Assembly (NCBI GenBank): GCA_003427395.1
Contig: BFEA01000239.1
Coordinates: 2,014,468 to 2,044,866 of the forward strand
Reading direction: 5' to 3'
Origin: Chara braunii
Lineage: Eukaryota > Streptophyta > Charophyceae > Charales > Characeae
Length of the DNA stretch: 30,399 bases
Every line of letters begins with the position of its first letter. Positions within the stretch are counted from its first letter, which is position 1. The position numbers and the translations under genes are program-made. The notes beneath the pieces were generated by a model. That model did no database searches. It worked only from the letters and a program-made list of their open reading frames with translations, and was not told the origin of the DNA. Below, piece by piece: positions 9,833-19,700 of this stretch.

Positions 9833-10927
9833 TCATCCCAGGTTTGGAGTTGTGAACAGACAAGTCAAGTGCTGCTGCAAAGCTTGCATGGAAGTCCTCC
9901 ACGTTTGGCCCTTGAGGGCCTCAAGCTTCAGCCTTGCCTTGAGCGCAGCGTGCTTATCTTGATATTGCGCGATGAGGAGGTCCTCAAGAGTATGTACAGG
10001 AGTTACTTTCAGCCACTCAGTCAGATCAATTCTCTCATATCCTGCAGTAACAGCTTGGAGTTCTGTGAAACTCCGTACGGCGGGCTCAGTATTTGTGCCC
10101 ATGATCATGCTTCGGTCTTCCTGCGGTGTTCGCAGTACCTCGAAGTATGAGCGCATGGAGCTAATCCAAGAGGTGATGTCCCCCTTCCCGTCATACTTAG
10201 ACGGCAGAGCTGCCGCCCTCTTGTCCACTAAGGGACCCTTGTGTTGTACGCCAATAAGAATTGCGGCGTTTTGGGCTGATGTTCCTGCATTTGGAACTAG
10301 GACCAGTGTAAAACTGTCGGCGCTGCCGGTTGAGGAGCCGGCACCGGTTCTTGCGCTTGTCATAGTTCCACTTGCTCTTGACATGAGGACTGTGTTAGGG
10401 TGAGAGACTGGGACTGCAGCAGGACGAGGATTAGGAGGACGGGGGGCAGATAGTTGGGACTGTTTGAGGCTGACTATCTCAGCCTGCAACTCTTGGTTTC
10501 GCTGCTCTAGAGCTGTCACACGAGACTCAAGATCTTCCAAGGTCCGCAGTTGAACCAAGGCTGCTATGGCAGCAACTAACTTCTCTTGGAACCGGTCATC
10601 ATTCGATTCCGGAACCTCGAGGCGGGCCACTTGTTCAACAATACTTGTGGCTTTGGCTGCTGCTGCTGCCTCCCTCTCTCTGTGTATTGCGTCCTCATAA
10701 AGTTTATGAAAAAAAGGTTTCTCGTTCTCATCCGCTGCGGCCAGCATGGCCTTCCATTGCTCGGATGTGATGTCTGCCATGCTGGAGGATCTCTCAAGAG
10801 GGGTCCGCACTTTGCTCACTTTTGGACGAACACTCCTCTTACCCCTCCTCACATTCTCAAAAAGTACACCTTCTGTTTCCCTTCTCTCTCTTTCCGCTTT
10901 CTGCGCACACGTCTCAATACCGGACAT
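9833..10927 (-). pseudogene. Gypsy gag N-terminal part (matrix/capsid-like)
   Basis: A 364-residue frame with ATG at 10927 and a second candidate start, MADITSEQWKAML, at 10780; the latter resembles usual gag starts and follows a basic, possibly non-coding, stretch. A coiled coil is evident at residues 129-157 (LEDLESRVTALEQRNQELQ). A Pro/Ala/Ser linker follows (160-205). The capsid-like part begins with KYDGKGDITSWISSMRSYF (244-262), the typical F.G...  ...W...M..YF pattern of retrotransposon gag, and extends to residue 350. It ends in a frameshift; 9735-9832 carries no clear frame. It would form the virus-like particle in an active element. Confidence 0.85.
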
Positions 10928-11073
10928 AGATAGTTCAGGTAAAAGAAAAAGAAGTAAATCACCAAGAGTAGAAGGTAGAACTCCTAGCCGACGCGGTAAT
11001 TTATTTGGACTTAGAGAATGACATTCACGAAGCAGAATAAAGATACATAATTAAATTAAAAAAAAAAAAAAAA
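10928..11073 (-). other. Gypsy leader remnant next to the LINE insertion point
   Basis: Non-coding sequence upstream of gag in minus sense, ending in an A-run at 11058-11073 (plus sense). The A-rich or T-rich site is the kind of target used by APE-type LINEs (TTTT/AA cleavage), and the LINE appears to start just after it. Confidence 0.5.
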
Positions 11074-11882
11074 CGAAAGAGAGGACTGACTTATCGAACG
11101 GGCCCGATCAGATTAGTTGGAGATCCCCTCTTGTCTAACCTGACAAGGTACATGTACCACAATAAGTCAGCCGAAGAAAACTAATTGCAGCAATGGAGAT
11201 TTCGAGGGGTGCAGACGGTCGCCGAGCCAGATGCGGGGCAGTATGTGAGAACATGCAGTAAGACCAGTCAAGATCCCCTTGAAAGGAATGCCCTTGCTAG
11301 CCGTATGTCCCCCAAATTCAGCACAGCAAAGAGATGCATTGACGGCAACAGATTTGGGCCCTAAAGGCCCTGTCCCGTTGGGCCTGGTCCCACTTAGTCC
11401 CGAAGGTCCCAAGTAGGTCGTGGACCAGGACCAACGAGATAGGTGTACCAAGTCAGTCCCAAACTGCCTCTACCGTACTGAAAAGGAAAGACAACTTTCA
11501 GCAAGAACTTACCCCTACAGCCGTTCAGAAATGAGAGGATAATGTACCGTAGAAAGATGTGTCATTGAGAACAAGATACATCATTCATCCATCCATCAGG
11601 TGAGAAAGCAATCCACAAGCTCACACACGCAACCAAGACCGCAGAGGAGAGGAGAAAGCCCAACACACCCCAACAGGCCATGAAGCACCAAGCAACCTCC
11701 CACGGGCATAACCAGGTCACACGGCACTTCCCTCTGAGTGAGGCCCGGCCTCCAAAGATGGATAACGACTCACCCCCCTCTCTCATAGGTCCTCCTGACC
11801 CCTAGCTACCACTACACGAAGTGTCCTAGCATGACTAAGAGGGTCTCCCTACACCCCTATTACAACGCCAGATCCCCCGTCG
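11074..11882 (+). other. LINE 5' untranslated region
   Basis: About 800 bases upstream of ORF1 without a coding frame of note. Moderately GC-rich with no repeats or RNA gene that I can identify. It may hold the internal promoter that full-length LINEs need, but no motif can be pointed to. Confidence 0.5.
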
Positions 11883-12476
11883 ATGTCTGAAGACCAAAGT
11901 AGCAACTTGCAGCTCTTTGATGCAGATATGGCAGCCTCCGATCAAGTCTCCCTCTTGAGGGGAAGCCCAAAAGTCACTCAATGTCTTCTTGAAGTGCACC
12001 CCAGACGGACCGCCCTCAACCAAAGGCATCATTTTTCTGCCGGTGGGAAACAAAGCTGGCGGATGGGAACTTGGCCTCACCGCCCCCCGGATGCCACATA
12101 CGGTGAGGTCAGAATGACAGGGCGCTCGTCATACTTTCTCTCTCTCACATCGTGGGCAGACAGCCTCTCTTGGAAAAAAGGGGAAATTGCACAGCTAACA
12201 CACGATCACCTCCCGGAGGGAGCCACAGCCGCCCTGGTCATGGTGTACGGTCAGCACAGGCTCGCATCGAGGGACATCTTTCTGCAGTACACCCATGAGC
12301 CTCAGGGCTTAAGGTGGTATGACCATGACTCCCTCAAGAATTTGCAAATACTGAAAGTCAAAACGGGGGAGTTGTGGTCAGCCACAGATATCAGGGCCTT
12401 TATTGTGAAATTACTCAGAAATGGAACCCTGCAAAGAGGCGGGGCGCTGGACACTGGGGGGTGGCTGCTCTTTTAA
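11883..12476 (+). CDS. LINE ORF1-like protein, function not recognised
   Basis: 197 residues starting MSEDQSSNLQLFDADMAASD. No CCHC knuckle or clear RNA-recognition motif is visible, so the usual ORF1 assignment rests on position only: it lies upstream of the endonuclease-RT frame, on the same strand and in the same phase, separated by TAA at 12474-12476, an A-run, and a further in-frame TGA near 12510. The C-terminal part is rich in Leu, Lys and Trp (LKNLQILKVKTGELWSATDI). It could be an ORF1 truncated at either end by mutation, or the C-terminal part of a longer ancestral ORF1. Confidence 0.5.
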   Translation: MSEDQSSNLQLFDADMAASDQVSLLRGSPKVTQCLLEVHPRRTALNQRHHFSAGGKQSWRMGTWPHRPPDATYGEVRMTGRSSYFLSLTSWADSLSWKKGEIAQLTHDHLPEGATAALVMVYGQHRLASRDIFLQYTHEPQGLRWYDHDSLKNLQILKVKTGELWSATDIRAFIVKLLRNGTLQRGGALDTGGWLLF

Positions 12477-12536
12477 AATAAAAAAAAAACACCACACAAA
12501 CAATACTGAGGAAACCGTGCGTTCACCGCACACCAA

Positions 12537-13592
12537 ATGAGAAGCACCGTTGATGCGCTGTACGGAAGAGACACGGCATGGAACGCCTCTAAACGCCAGG
12601 CCGACTTGGATCTGCGCTCGCTAAATGTCAACGGCCTGGCCACGACGAAACCATCCAAGATACAGGCCATCATTGACCAACTCAAAGGAGTGGGCGGCAA
12701 GCAATGGCTGGACGTTGTGTGCCTCCAGGAAACTCACCTCATGGACAACCCCGACCATAACCACACCCACAAAATGCTCTGGCCGCACCAGGCCTTCAGG
12801 GCCCACGCCCCCAGGCCCGGGAGTGTTGGGGTGGCCATATGGCTCCCCCCTGACTCCCGAGTGGACATGCTGAACTGGGCGGCGGATCAGGAGGACGGAA
12901 GATGGGTGTATCTGCTGGCCATGTTAGAGATCGAAGTGGTGTGCATTCTCAACATATATGCACCCAACGACCCCTCCCAGCGCCAGCACTTCTTTGAATC
13001 CCTCCACCAAAGACTCCCAGTGGGCATCCCGGTGATTCTAGCAGACGATTTTAATGTGGCCCCGGACCGACTCTTAGACAGATGGAAAACTGCTTCACCT
13101 TGCCTAGTCTACATCCAAAATGATGAGAAATCCATCGCGCACCTCTCTCAATCCCTAAACCTCTTTGACTCCTTCAGGAGGCTTGCCCCGGCCGCTCGTA
13201 GATACACTTGCTTCAGAAAGAGCGGCACGGAAAACTCAACCAAGTCCCGAATTGACTTGATATTGATTTCAGAAGAAATTCAAGGGGCCCTGCAAGAAGC
13301 AGAGACCTTCCCACGTAGCCCGTATCCGAGATTGGATCATGTGATGTGTGCCGCGATCCTCTCATTCCGGAAGAAACCTGATCAGGGCATAGGCTTCTAC
13401 AAACTGAATACCTCGCTTCTGCCCATCGACCGCTTTACAGCATACCTTACGGATGTCTGGTCCTTCTGGCAGGAACAGAGAGCCAATTCGAGGACCAAAT
13501 CAGGTGGTTCAACAACGGCCTGGCATTCCTGGGCCGCAAGTGCAACGAATACTCAAAACTCCTGGCAAGCAAACGCCATGCTGAGGAGTTAA
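12537..13592 (+). pseudogene. LINE ORF2 N-terminus: AP-endonuclease domain
   Basis: The endonuclease nicks target DNA to start target-primed reverse transcription. Visible motifs in order: LRSLNVNGL (usual SWNVNGL), VVCLQETHL (catalytic Glu), LNIYAPND (usual NVYAPN), ILADDFNV (usual GGDFN, Gly replaced), SRIDLILIS (usual SRIDYIFVS) and RLDHVMCAA (usual SDHxPV). The order and spacing fit the family. The frame stays correct to about 13480; after this the expected reading moves to another phase (EDQIRWFNNGLAFLG from about 13490, with a Q-rich CAG-repeat stretch, QLQQQQQQ), so the last 35 residues of this frame are out of phase. Confidence 0.9.
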
Positions 13593-13713
13593 ACCTGCAA
13601 CATCAGCTGCAACAGCAGCAACAACAGGAGATAGACTCAGCACTCATAATGAGCACCGATGGCAGGGCGCACGTATTCGGGGAAAACTGGCTAAACTCAC
13701 AACGGAAGGGGCA

Positions 13714-14840
13714 ATGGACACGCGTTTCTTTGCAATGGCCCGGTCAAATACGGGGCGATCAATAATAGAGGCCCTGGAAGTTCCTAAAGGTGACCACGGC
13801 CCCCTCCACACTTCAACGGCAGCCTGTACTAAAATAGCGAGGGATTTTTATCAGAACCTCTTCTCCTCTGACTGTGGTGAATCTCAGGACACTCACCGCT
13901 TGCAGGAAATAGAGACCTTTTTGCGCCCATTAAATAAAACCTTGACAGAATCTCAAAAACAAACCTTGGAAGAACCACTATCCAAGGATGAAATCTGGAC
14001 AGCGCTACAACAAATGGACGACGAAAAGACCCCTGGTATCGATGGCCTGCCCAAAGAGTTCTGGGTTGCAATGTGGCCCGCCATATCACAGGACCTCATG
14101 GACTTCTTTCGGGCAGTGTGGACCTCGGACCAGACTGGGGAGTTTGTCAGCCAGGGGGTCCTAACGCTCCTATACAAGAAAGGGGCAAGGACAAACATTA
14201 GAAACTACCGCCCCATCACTTTACTCACTGTCGTCTATAAGCTACTGGCAAAAGCCTTGACCAACCGTATGACGGCCGTCATGCCCATCCTCATACACCC
14301 GGACCAAACCGGGTTCATCCAAGGTAGAAACATTCTGGATAATGTCCTCCTAGTCAATGAAATAATTAAGTTATCAAGGCAATCGAAAAACAATGCGGCA
14401 ATTATCTTCATTGACTTTGAAAGGCATATGACCATGTCGACTGGGTGTTTCTCGACAAATGCTTGGAGAAATTCAATTTTGGCTCGGACTTCAGGCGGTG
14501 GGTCAGGATCCTCCACACAAACGCAACTACCAGGGTCATGGTGAATGGCAACTTGGCCCCGCCTTTCGAACTGCAACGGTCAGTGAGGCAGGGCGACCCC
14601 CTAGCCCTTTACTTATTCGTCATAGTGATGGAGGCGCTAGCAGCCAACCTGAGAAGTCACGGGAGCATCAAAAGAATACAAATATCATCAATTCCACAGG
14701 AGGCAATCCCGGTCTGCTCCCTGTTCGCAGACGATCTTACTATCATGGCTGACGCCTCCCACAAAACGATGGCCGAAATCCAACATATGATGGACCGTTT
14801 CTGCAGGTTAGCAGATATGAGGGTCAACTGGGGAAACTAA
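13714..14840 (+). pseudogene. LINE ORF2 reverse transcriptase domain, split by a frameshift
   Basis: The first part (13714-14430) has DEKTPGIDGLPKEFW, LLYKKG, IRNYRPITLLTVVYKLLAKAL, HPDQTGFIQGRNILDN and IFIDFE, the RT blocks up to motif A. At 14419-14422 a base is missing from an A-run (gaaagg for the expected gaaaagg), which breaks FEKAYDHVDW. The second part (about 14425-14840) continues one phase over with VRQGDPLALYLFVIVMEALA and the catalytic FADD box at 14724-14735. The protein would copy LINE RNA at the nicked target site. The frame ends at TAA 14838-14840, most simply a Lys codon changed to a stop, because homologous reading continues in the same phase. Confidence 0.93.
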
Positions 14841-16517
14841 ACCCAGGGCTGGTGGATACACCACCAAGGGGTGAGACCCCCAGAAGCACCCAGAGTCAAA
14901 TGGTTACCCAAGGATACCCCGATCAGAGTACTAGGGGTGCTCATGTCTGCAGAAGGAAAACCAACCACCAACAATGACTGAATTGCAGGGCCGCCAAGGG
15001 AAAAGATGACACTTTGGAAGAACAAACACACCTCGCTGATAGGGCGCTCGCTGATAATTAACAATGTCATCCTCGCCTCTATGTGGTACAAGGCAGCCAT
15101 CTGGGCCTTGGACAATTACCTTCGGTCGCTGCAGCGGCAGATTGCAGCCTTCCTGTGGAGAGGAGACCATGAGGAACCAAACGCCATCAGCAGAGTAGCT
15201 TGGCAGTCCCTGATCCAACCCAAGGCTAGCGGGGGTTTGGGGATTATTGACCCCACCCTGCAAACGAAGGCACTGGCACTTCAGTGGCTCAAACGGCTGT
15301 TTTTTTGCCAAGACACCCCGTGGAAAGGGCTGGCCTTGGAACAAATTGCCCGCCTCGCCCCGCAGACAGGGGAAGGAAAGGACCCGCTGATGTGGCTGGA
15401 AAACAGGGACTGGCCCATCCCCCGCAGGCGTGTGCGCCAACCAGACCATGTCCCCCCTCCTGCCCCGGCCAGACAAGAGGCGAGGGCCGTCCTGCGCAAC
15501 GACTCCTTTTGGCCTGACCTGTTGACAACATGGCGAAGCCTGCCCCTGCCGGACAAAACCCCACCGGAGAGATGGGAGGAGGTGGCACGACAACCACTTT
15601 TCGGCAATAGATGGATAACAGACGCCATGGGACAGACTCTTCACTGCATGGACACCCCATGGCAGGGATGGGTTAGACGGGGGATTACCAGGATAGGAGA
15701 CATATGGGATACGGACCAAAGGAACTGGATTGACCTGGCAAAGCTGAGAGAGCATCTGCGATATTGCCACCGGCCGATGGAAGCCTTGGAAACCTTAATA
15801 GACAAGATCCCTCTGGCCTGGTGGCGAATCTTAAGGAAAGGCCCGACCCTGCATGTATCAGACTGGGTGGCCTTCAAGGACCGTTCAGATCAGGTGGGCA
15901 ACATAGAACACTGTGAACCCGAAGGAATGATCAGAGTGCGCCTCTTCCAACTAGGATGGAATAACTCCCTCCAAAGAACCTCCCCAGAAGAGTCACTCCA
16001 GTGCCCGAAAGAGGACCTGTTCAGAATCAAGGTAATAAATGACGACGGACGAACAATCGCCTACCGCCCCCAAACCCCGATTCACCTGCTTGCCTTGGAC
16101 CCCTTGGAATGGACATGGACATCGGTTATAGGCAAGGGCAGGAAGGTCTGTAAATCGCTTAGTACCCTTACAGTCAAAGCAACCTACCGGCTTCTCAGGC
16201 CAAGAATAAACCTCCGGGACCGGGTGGAGGCGCGTTGGATGAATCATCTGAACATTGCCAAGAACAGCCTCAGGGGAATAAAATGGTTCAAAACGGTCAA
16301 GGAAAAACCAGCGAAAATTGCATTGCTGCAATGGCAGATAGAGCACCGCTGTCTGCCGACAAATGACTGGATTATTGACAGGACGTACCTGGAACAACGA
16401 GGTCAGGCCCTCCCCTGGTGCAGGTGGTGCACCGACGCGTTCCCCTCTAGGAAAATTGCTGAAACAATCGAACACATCCTCCTCCAATGCCCGGGAGCTG
16501 TGTGGCTGTGGAGATAG
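14841..16517 (+). pseudogene. LINE ORF2 region after the RT, with C-terminal zinc finger
   Basis: Same phase as the FADD part. It begins TQGWWIHHQG and VKWLPKDTPIRVLGVLM, the usual thumb-side block of plant-like LINEs. One more stop, TGA at 14979-14981, precedes the long open stretch 15006-16517 (503 residues). That stretch contains LIGRSLIINNVILASMWY and ASGGLGIIDP, both typical of the post-RT region. Near its end it carries a CxxC...H...C zinc-binding element (WCRWCTDAF then IEHILLQC), the RT-associated zinc finger thought to help bind RNA or the target. The frame is lost at about 16500. Confidence 0.88.
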
Positions 16518-17082
16518 TGGGACCGAATGGGGCCAGCTGGAGACTCAGATCCGGTGGCCTTGGAACTGGAAAGCTTTGCTGTGTGAAGCCCTCCCACTGG
16601 GCCAGTCAGACGATTTCACATGCAACCTGTTCAAACTTGGTTGCAGGGCGGTACTCTGGGCCCTCTGGCGTAGGAGATGCACCTATGAAATAGAAAAAGC
16701 GAGACTGGAGGGCCCAGATTTCACGGAAAGTATTCAACAGCAGATTCAAACTGAAATTACAGAACAATGGGAAAGAGTCAGGTCAAAACTCAAACAACTA
16801 CATCTGCCTAAAGACATTTTACAGCATATCAAGGAGTTTTCTCAGAGCTGGCTTGGGGGGGAACAGGGGGGGAGGATAGGGAAAGTGGAATGGAATTGGG
16901 GACAAGGCGTCCCAGGGGAGGGACAAGAGGGGAAAGGCTTACTGAGGGACTATAGGCTCGTGTTCCATGAGTGGACCAAGATTGACCCAGCAGTTCCCTT
17001 GAGACCCGCTACCGACTTCCCCGACCCCTTTCCCCCCCCTTCCAACTGTATGGTAGGTCTGGATTGGTATGGGAGGGAGTGA
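16518..17082 (+). pseudogene. LINE ORF2 extreme C-terminus after a frameshift
   Basis: The expected reading continues in the next phase (open from 16363) as WGQLETQIRWPWNWKALLCE, LGCRAVLWALWRRRCTYEIE and a Lys/Glu-rich helix (QQIQTEITEQWERVRSKLK), ending at TGA 17080-17082. The AVLWALWRxRN-like segment is usual just after the zinc finger in plant LINEs, which supports one continuous ancestral ORF2. The final 80 residues are Gly/Pro-rich and may not be conserved. Confidence 0.78.
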
Positions 17083-17271
17083 GAAACCAGCAATACTGTC
17101 GCAGATTTCTGGCGCCCGCTTCAGGGTGAAGTGGCTTCTCCCCTTCAGTGAAATCCCTTGTCAACCCTCCTTCAGGAATGCAGCCTGCTCAGTTAATCCT
17201 CTGAGTTCCGGAGCAATCAATGCTGGCCGGCTCCCCCCTCTGTGTTTTATGTACTCATTAACTCTGTACAA
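17083..17271 (+). other. LINE 3' untranslated region, upstream part
   Basis: About 190 bases between the ORF2 stop and the structured tail. No other copy is seen in the window. Nothing else identifiable. Confidence 0.6.
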
Positions 17272-17412
17272 GGGACGCTGGACCCGCTTTCCAGCAGGTG
17301 TTGCTCCCCACCAAACGATGGAGCTCCCCCCCGGATGTTAGTGGTGTCTGCTCTTATCAGCACCACTAACACTCCAAGGGGCGACTCTTCCGGAAAAAAA
17401 AAAAAAAAAAAA
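17272..17412 (+). repeat. Structured 3' tail module (GGGACGCTGG family), LINE copy, with A-tail
   Basis: Starts GGGACGCTGG and ends at the A-tail (17394-17412). Three hairpins can be drawn: H1 GCTGGA (17277-17282) with TCCAGC (17290-17295); H2 GCTCC (17303-17307) with GGAGC (17320-17324); H3 GTTAGTGGTG (17337-17346) with CACCACTAAC (17361-17370), containing inner CTG/CAG pairs and a loop with CTCTTA. The same module occurs at 21649 and, on the minus strand, at 24890-25016, always followed by an A-run. A conserved 3' RNA structure read by the LINE RT is the natural interpretation. Confidence 0.8.
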
Positions 17413-17687
17413 NNNNNNNNNNNNNNNNNNNNNNNNNNNNNNNNNNNNNNNNNNNNNNNNNNNNNNNNNNNNNNNNNNNNNNNNNNNNNNNNNNNNNNNN
17501 NNNNNNNNNNNNNNNNNNNNNNNNNNNNNNNNNNNNNNNNNNNNNNNNNNNNNNNNNNNNNNNNNNNNNNNNNNNNNNNNNNNNNNNNNNNNNNNNNNNN
17601 NNNNNNNNNNNNNNNNNNNNNNNNNNNNNNNNNNNNNNNNNNNNNNNNNNNNNNNNNNNNNNNNNNNNNNNNNNNNNNNNNNNNNNN
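17413..17687. other. Assembly gap (275 N)
   Basis: Run of N directly after the LINE A-tail and before gypsy leader sequence. It hides the LINE target duplication and any gypsy leader between the PBS and the insertion. One further single N is at 18033. Confidence 1.
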
Positions 17688-17715
17688 CTAACACCTCTCG
17701 CCAGCAAGTAAATCC

Positions 17716-17727
17716 GCTCCGATACCA
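17716..17727 (-). other. Gypsy primer binding site (initiator-Met tRNA type)
   Basis: In minus sense, two bases after the LTR end (TAACA then AT), the sequence TGGTATCGGAGC matches the common plant PBS TGGTATCAGAGC at 11 of 12 positions. This shows that the LTR at 17730-19106 is a 5' LTR in minus orientation and that its element body lies to the left. Confidence 0.85.
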
Positions 17728-17729
17728 AT

Positions 17730-19106
17730 TGTTACGATCCTGGTCATTCCCAAAGTGCAAATTCACAATGAAAGACAATGCCAACCAATTGCGAAAGAAA
17801 TGAAAGCACTTGCAAAGAGATAGAGACCAGAGAAGAGAGAAAGAAGAAGAAGAAGAAGAAGAAGAAGAAGAAGAATATGTACACCAGCAAGACCGATGGC
17901 AAATCCCCCTTCTCTCTCCACCTTCCTCCTACTCCTTCACTTTGCCAATCTTATTCTTCTCCCAATAATAATAATAACAATGAGTGGATGAACCAGAATC
18001 AATATCCGAAGTTCCCTCTTACTGCTGACTCANCAACAACAACAACAAGTCCACCATAGCTATGTCTTCCCTCCTTCCTCCTCTCACATGCATAGGCTAT
18101 GGCGGACTACTGAGGGCCCTGCCCTCTTGTCCCAAGGACAACCCAAAGCAGCTATGGCGCTGCACTCCTGTCCAAAGGACAACCCAAAGCAGCTATGCCG
18201 CAGCTGACTAAGCCGCCATGCCTGACTCTGCCTCAAGCTTCCTTGGTGCGGCACTACCCCAACTGGGGCCTTCCAGATGCAGCGCCCAACAAGGTGATGA
18301 AGATGGTGTCCACCATAGCCAGGTAGGTGCCTCACCACTGTCCTCCTTCGCCCCCTTCTTCCTCCTCCTCAGGCTGGGCTGCTCGCCATAGCCAGGCTGA
18401 GCGCCCAGCTGCCCTTCACCTCCAGGCAGCGCTGTACCAGCCCAGCGCTCCGCTCAACCGCATGTCGCCAATCCTTGCATACCGCAAATGAGGAGGAGCT
18501 ACTTGCTCCTCCGAAAGATATAGCGGCCTACTGGCCTCTTGGGCGGTGACTTCCAAGGCCGAGCGGCCTCCCAGCAACCGGTACCTCCTCCCTTTCGGAG
18601 GGAAACATCATTGCAGGCTCTGGTATCGTTCGGACAGGCCCTAGGCCCGGGCTACTTGGACTGGTACCGGCCTACCTCTAACATATCGCTACTGGGCCTC
18701 TAAAAATGCCAACTTTTTGTCTTCTTCTGCTCGGCCTCCAGTACCCGACACTCCTACCACTACTTGAGTGGTACCGGCCTACCTGCTACTTGAGTGTTTT
18801 TCCCGGCTGCTCTAAGTGTCGTGGGCCTACCCCGCTACTTGAGTGTTTTCCCCGCTGCAACCCTCAAAGTCACGGCCACAGGTAAGTACCGGCCCTGCGG
18901 GGCCTTTCAACCAACAAGTACCCTTGCGGGTCACACACACACTCAGCCGACAAGCACTCAGACAGGCATGCAAACCAGCAGGCACGCACACACACAGAGA
19001 CATGGAAACCACAGCAGAATGTGGGAATATCAGCAAGGCATTCATTCCAGCGGCAAATCCCAGGAATCAGCAGTGTTCTCAGTCTGTGTTTTGGCGGGTC
19101 ATTACA
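17730..19106 (-). mobile_element. Gypsy LTR, copy C (5' LTR of the main minus-strand element)
   Basis: 1377 bases with TGTAATGACC at the 5' end (19106, minus sense) and TAACA at 17730, followed by a primer binding site. It is closely similar to LTR B at 4033-5400. Differences include a longer AAG run (about 17842-17874), scattered substitutions, and one N at 18033. It has the same doubled unit with TGTCCAAAGGACA (about 18127-18205). The flanking bases to the right are CAGAT, at the tail of a SINE-like element. Confidence 0.88.
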
Positions 19107-19378
19107 CAGATTTGTTCAATTTTTTTTCTTTTTGGCTGGGACCTACCCGGGCCGCCCGGGCGAACGTGATCACCCGGGCGGCCCGGCTGGTAGCCTAGGT
19201 CCTTGAGCATTTTTTGCATTTTCTTTTCAATTTTTTGAAATAATAGGATGACAGCGGATATGATCATTGAGCTGACGAGCCCCAGGTAATTCAGAAGGAA
19301 TTTGTTCTGTTCATCTGGTATTGCATATGGATTCGAACCTGCGTCATGGGTGTACCAATTGAGCTAAGCCAGTTGGTT
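19107..19378 (-). mobile_element. SINE-like element with tRNA-related head and GC-rich 3' inverted repeat
   Basis: Read on the minus strand. The head (about 19378-19327) has an A-box-like GGCTTAGCTCAATTGG and a perfect B box GGTTCGAATCC, spaced too closely for a whole tRNA, so part of the anticodon arm is missing. The body follows and ends in a strong inverted repeat: outer GGACCTA/TAGGTCC (19139-19145 with 19196-19202) and inner 14-base arms CCGGGCCGCCCGGG (19147-19160 with 19173-19186), with a 12-base loop. An A-rich tail reaches the LTR at 19106. The A/B boxes imply RNA polymerase III transcription. The gypsy LTR sits exactly at its tail, so the element may have lost a few bases there. Confidence 0.6.
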
Positions 19379-19390
19379 CTACAAGAGACC

Positions 19391-19700
19391 ATTTCTCAGA
19401 GGGCGCATGGGGGACTTGGCACTTTTCGACTGAGTCTTGCTTGCCACGATTGCCAAGTTTGTGTGTAGGCAGGCGCTCAGAGGCAGCCAGAAAAAGCCTA
19501 CTTGTCCTGCAGGATGGCTAGAGAAGAAGAGGGGGAAGGTCCCACGTGGATGGACAAAGAGCTATTTGCCGTACATAACCAAGAACATCATTGGCAGTCG
19601 GTCTATATATATGATATACACAGTCAAACAAAGTCGCCCGGTAAACCGTAGGCAGAGAGGGACAAGAGGGAGAAAAGGACAATAAATCAGAGGGGCTGTG
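19391..19700. other. Anonymous DNA beside the hammerhead ribozyme
   Basis: No gene or repeat recognised. It holds a TATATATATGATATA stretch near 19603-19619. It may belong to the element that carries the hammerhead, since nothing else marks that element's ends. Confidence 0.4.

Larger units (their letters stand above)
11074..17412 (+). mobile_element. APE-type LINE retrotransposon nested in the gypsy leader
   Basis: Order on the plus strand: 5' untranslated region (about 11074-11882), ORF1 (11883-12476), ORF2 with AP-endonuclease (12537-13592), RT (13714-14840) and C-terminal region with zinc finger (14841-17082), 3' untranslated region with a structured tail (17083-17393), and A-tail (17394-17412). 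The domain order and motifs are those of plant-type L1-like elements, for example the K-T-Q-G-W-W segment after the RT. At least four frame changes and two in-frame stops in ORF2 make it inactive. The exact 5' end and target duplication cannot be read because the N gap follows the A-tail. Confidence 0.85.
4033..19106 (-). mobile_element. Ty3/gypsy chromovirus, full-length but decayed, interrupted by a LINE
   Basis: Minus-strand order from right to left: 5' LTR (17730-19106), primer binding site (17716-17727), N gap, LINE insertion (about 11074-17412), gag (10927-9239), protease (8996-8289), RT-RNase H-integrase (8290-6162), integrase C-terminus with chromodomain (6143-5613), polypurine tract (5401-5413), 3' LTR (4033-5400). 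Without the LINE and the gap it is about 8.4 kb, normal for this group. The link between the right-hand LTR-PBS and the left-hand body is inferred from matching orientation, LTR similarity, and the absence of any 5' LTR beside gag. The flanking five bases (AAAGA left, CAGAT right) are not an obvious target duplication, so an alternative is two separate copies joined by recombination or misassembly at the gap. Confidence 0.75.

Noticed and set aside
14931-15770. Minus-strand frame of 279 codons.
   Set aside because: It is antisense to the LINE ORF2, whose protein motifs are clear, and shows no family signature.
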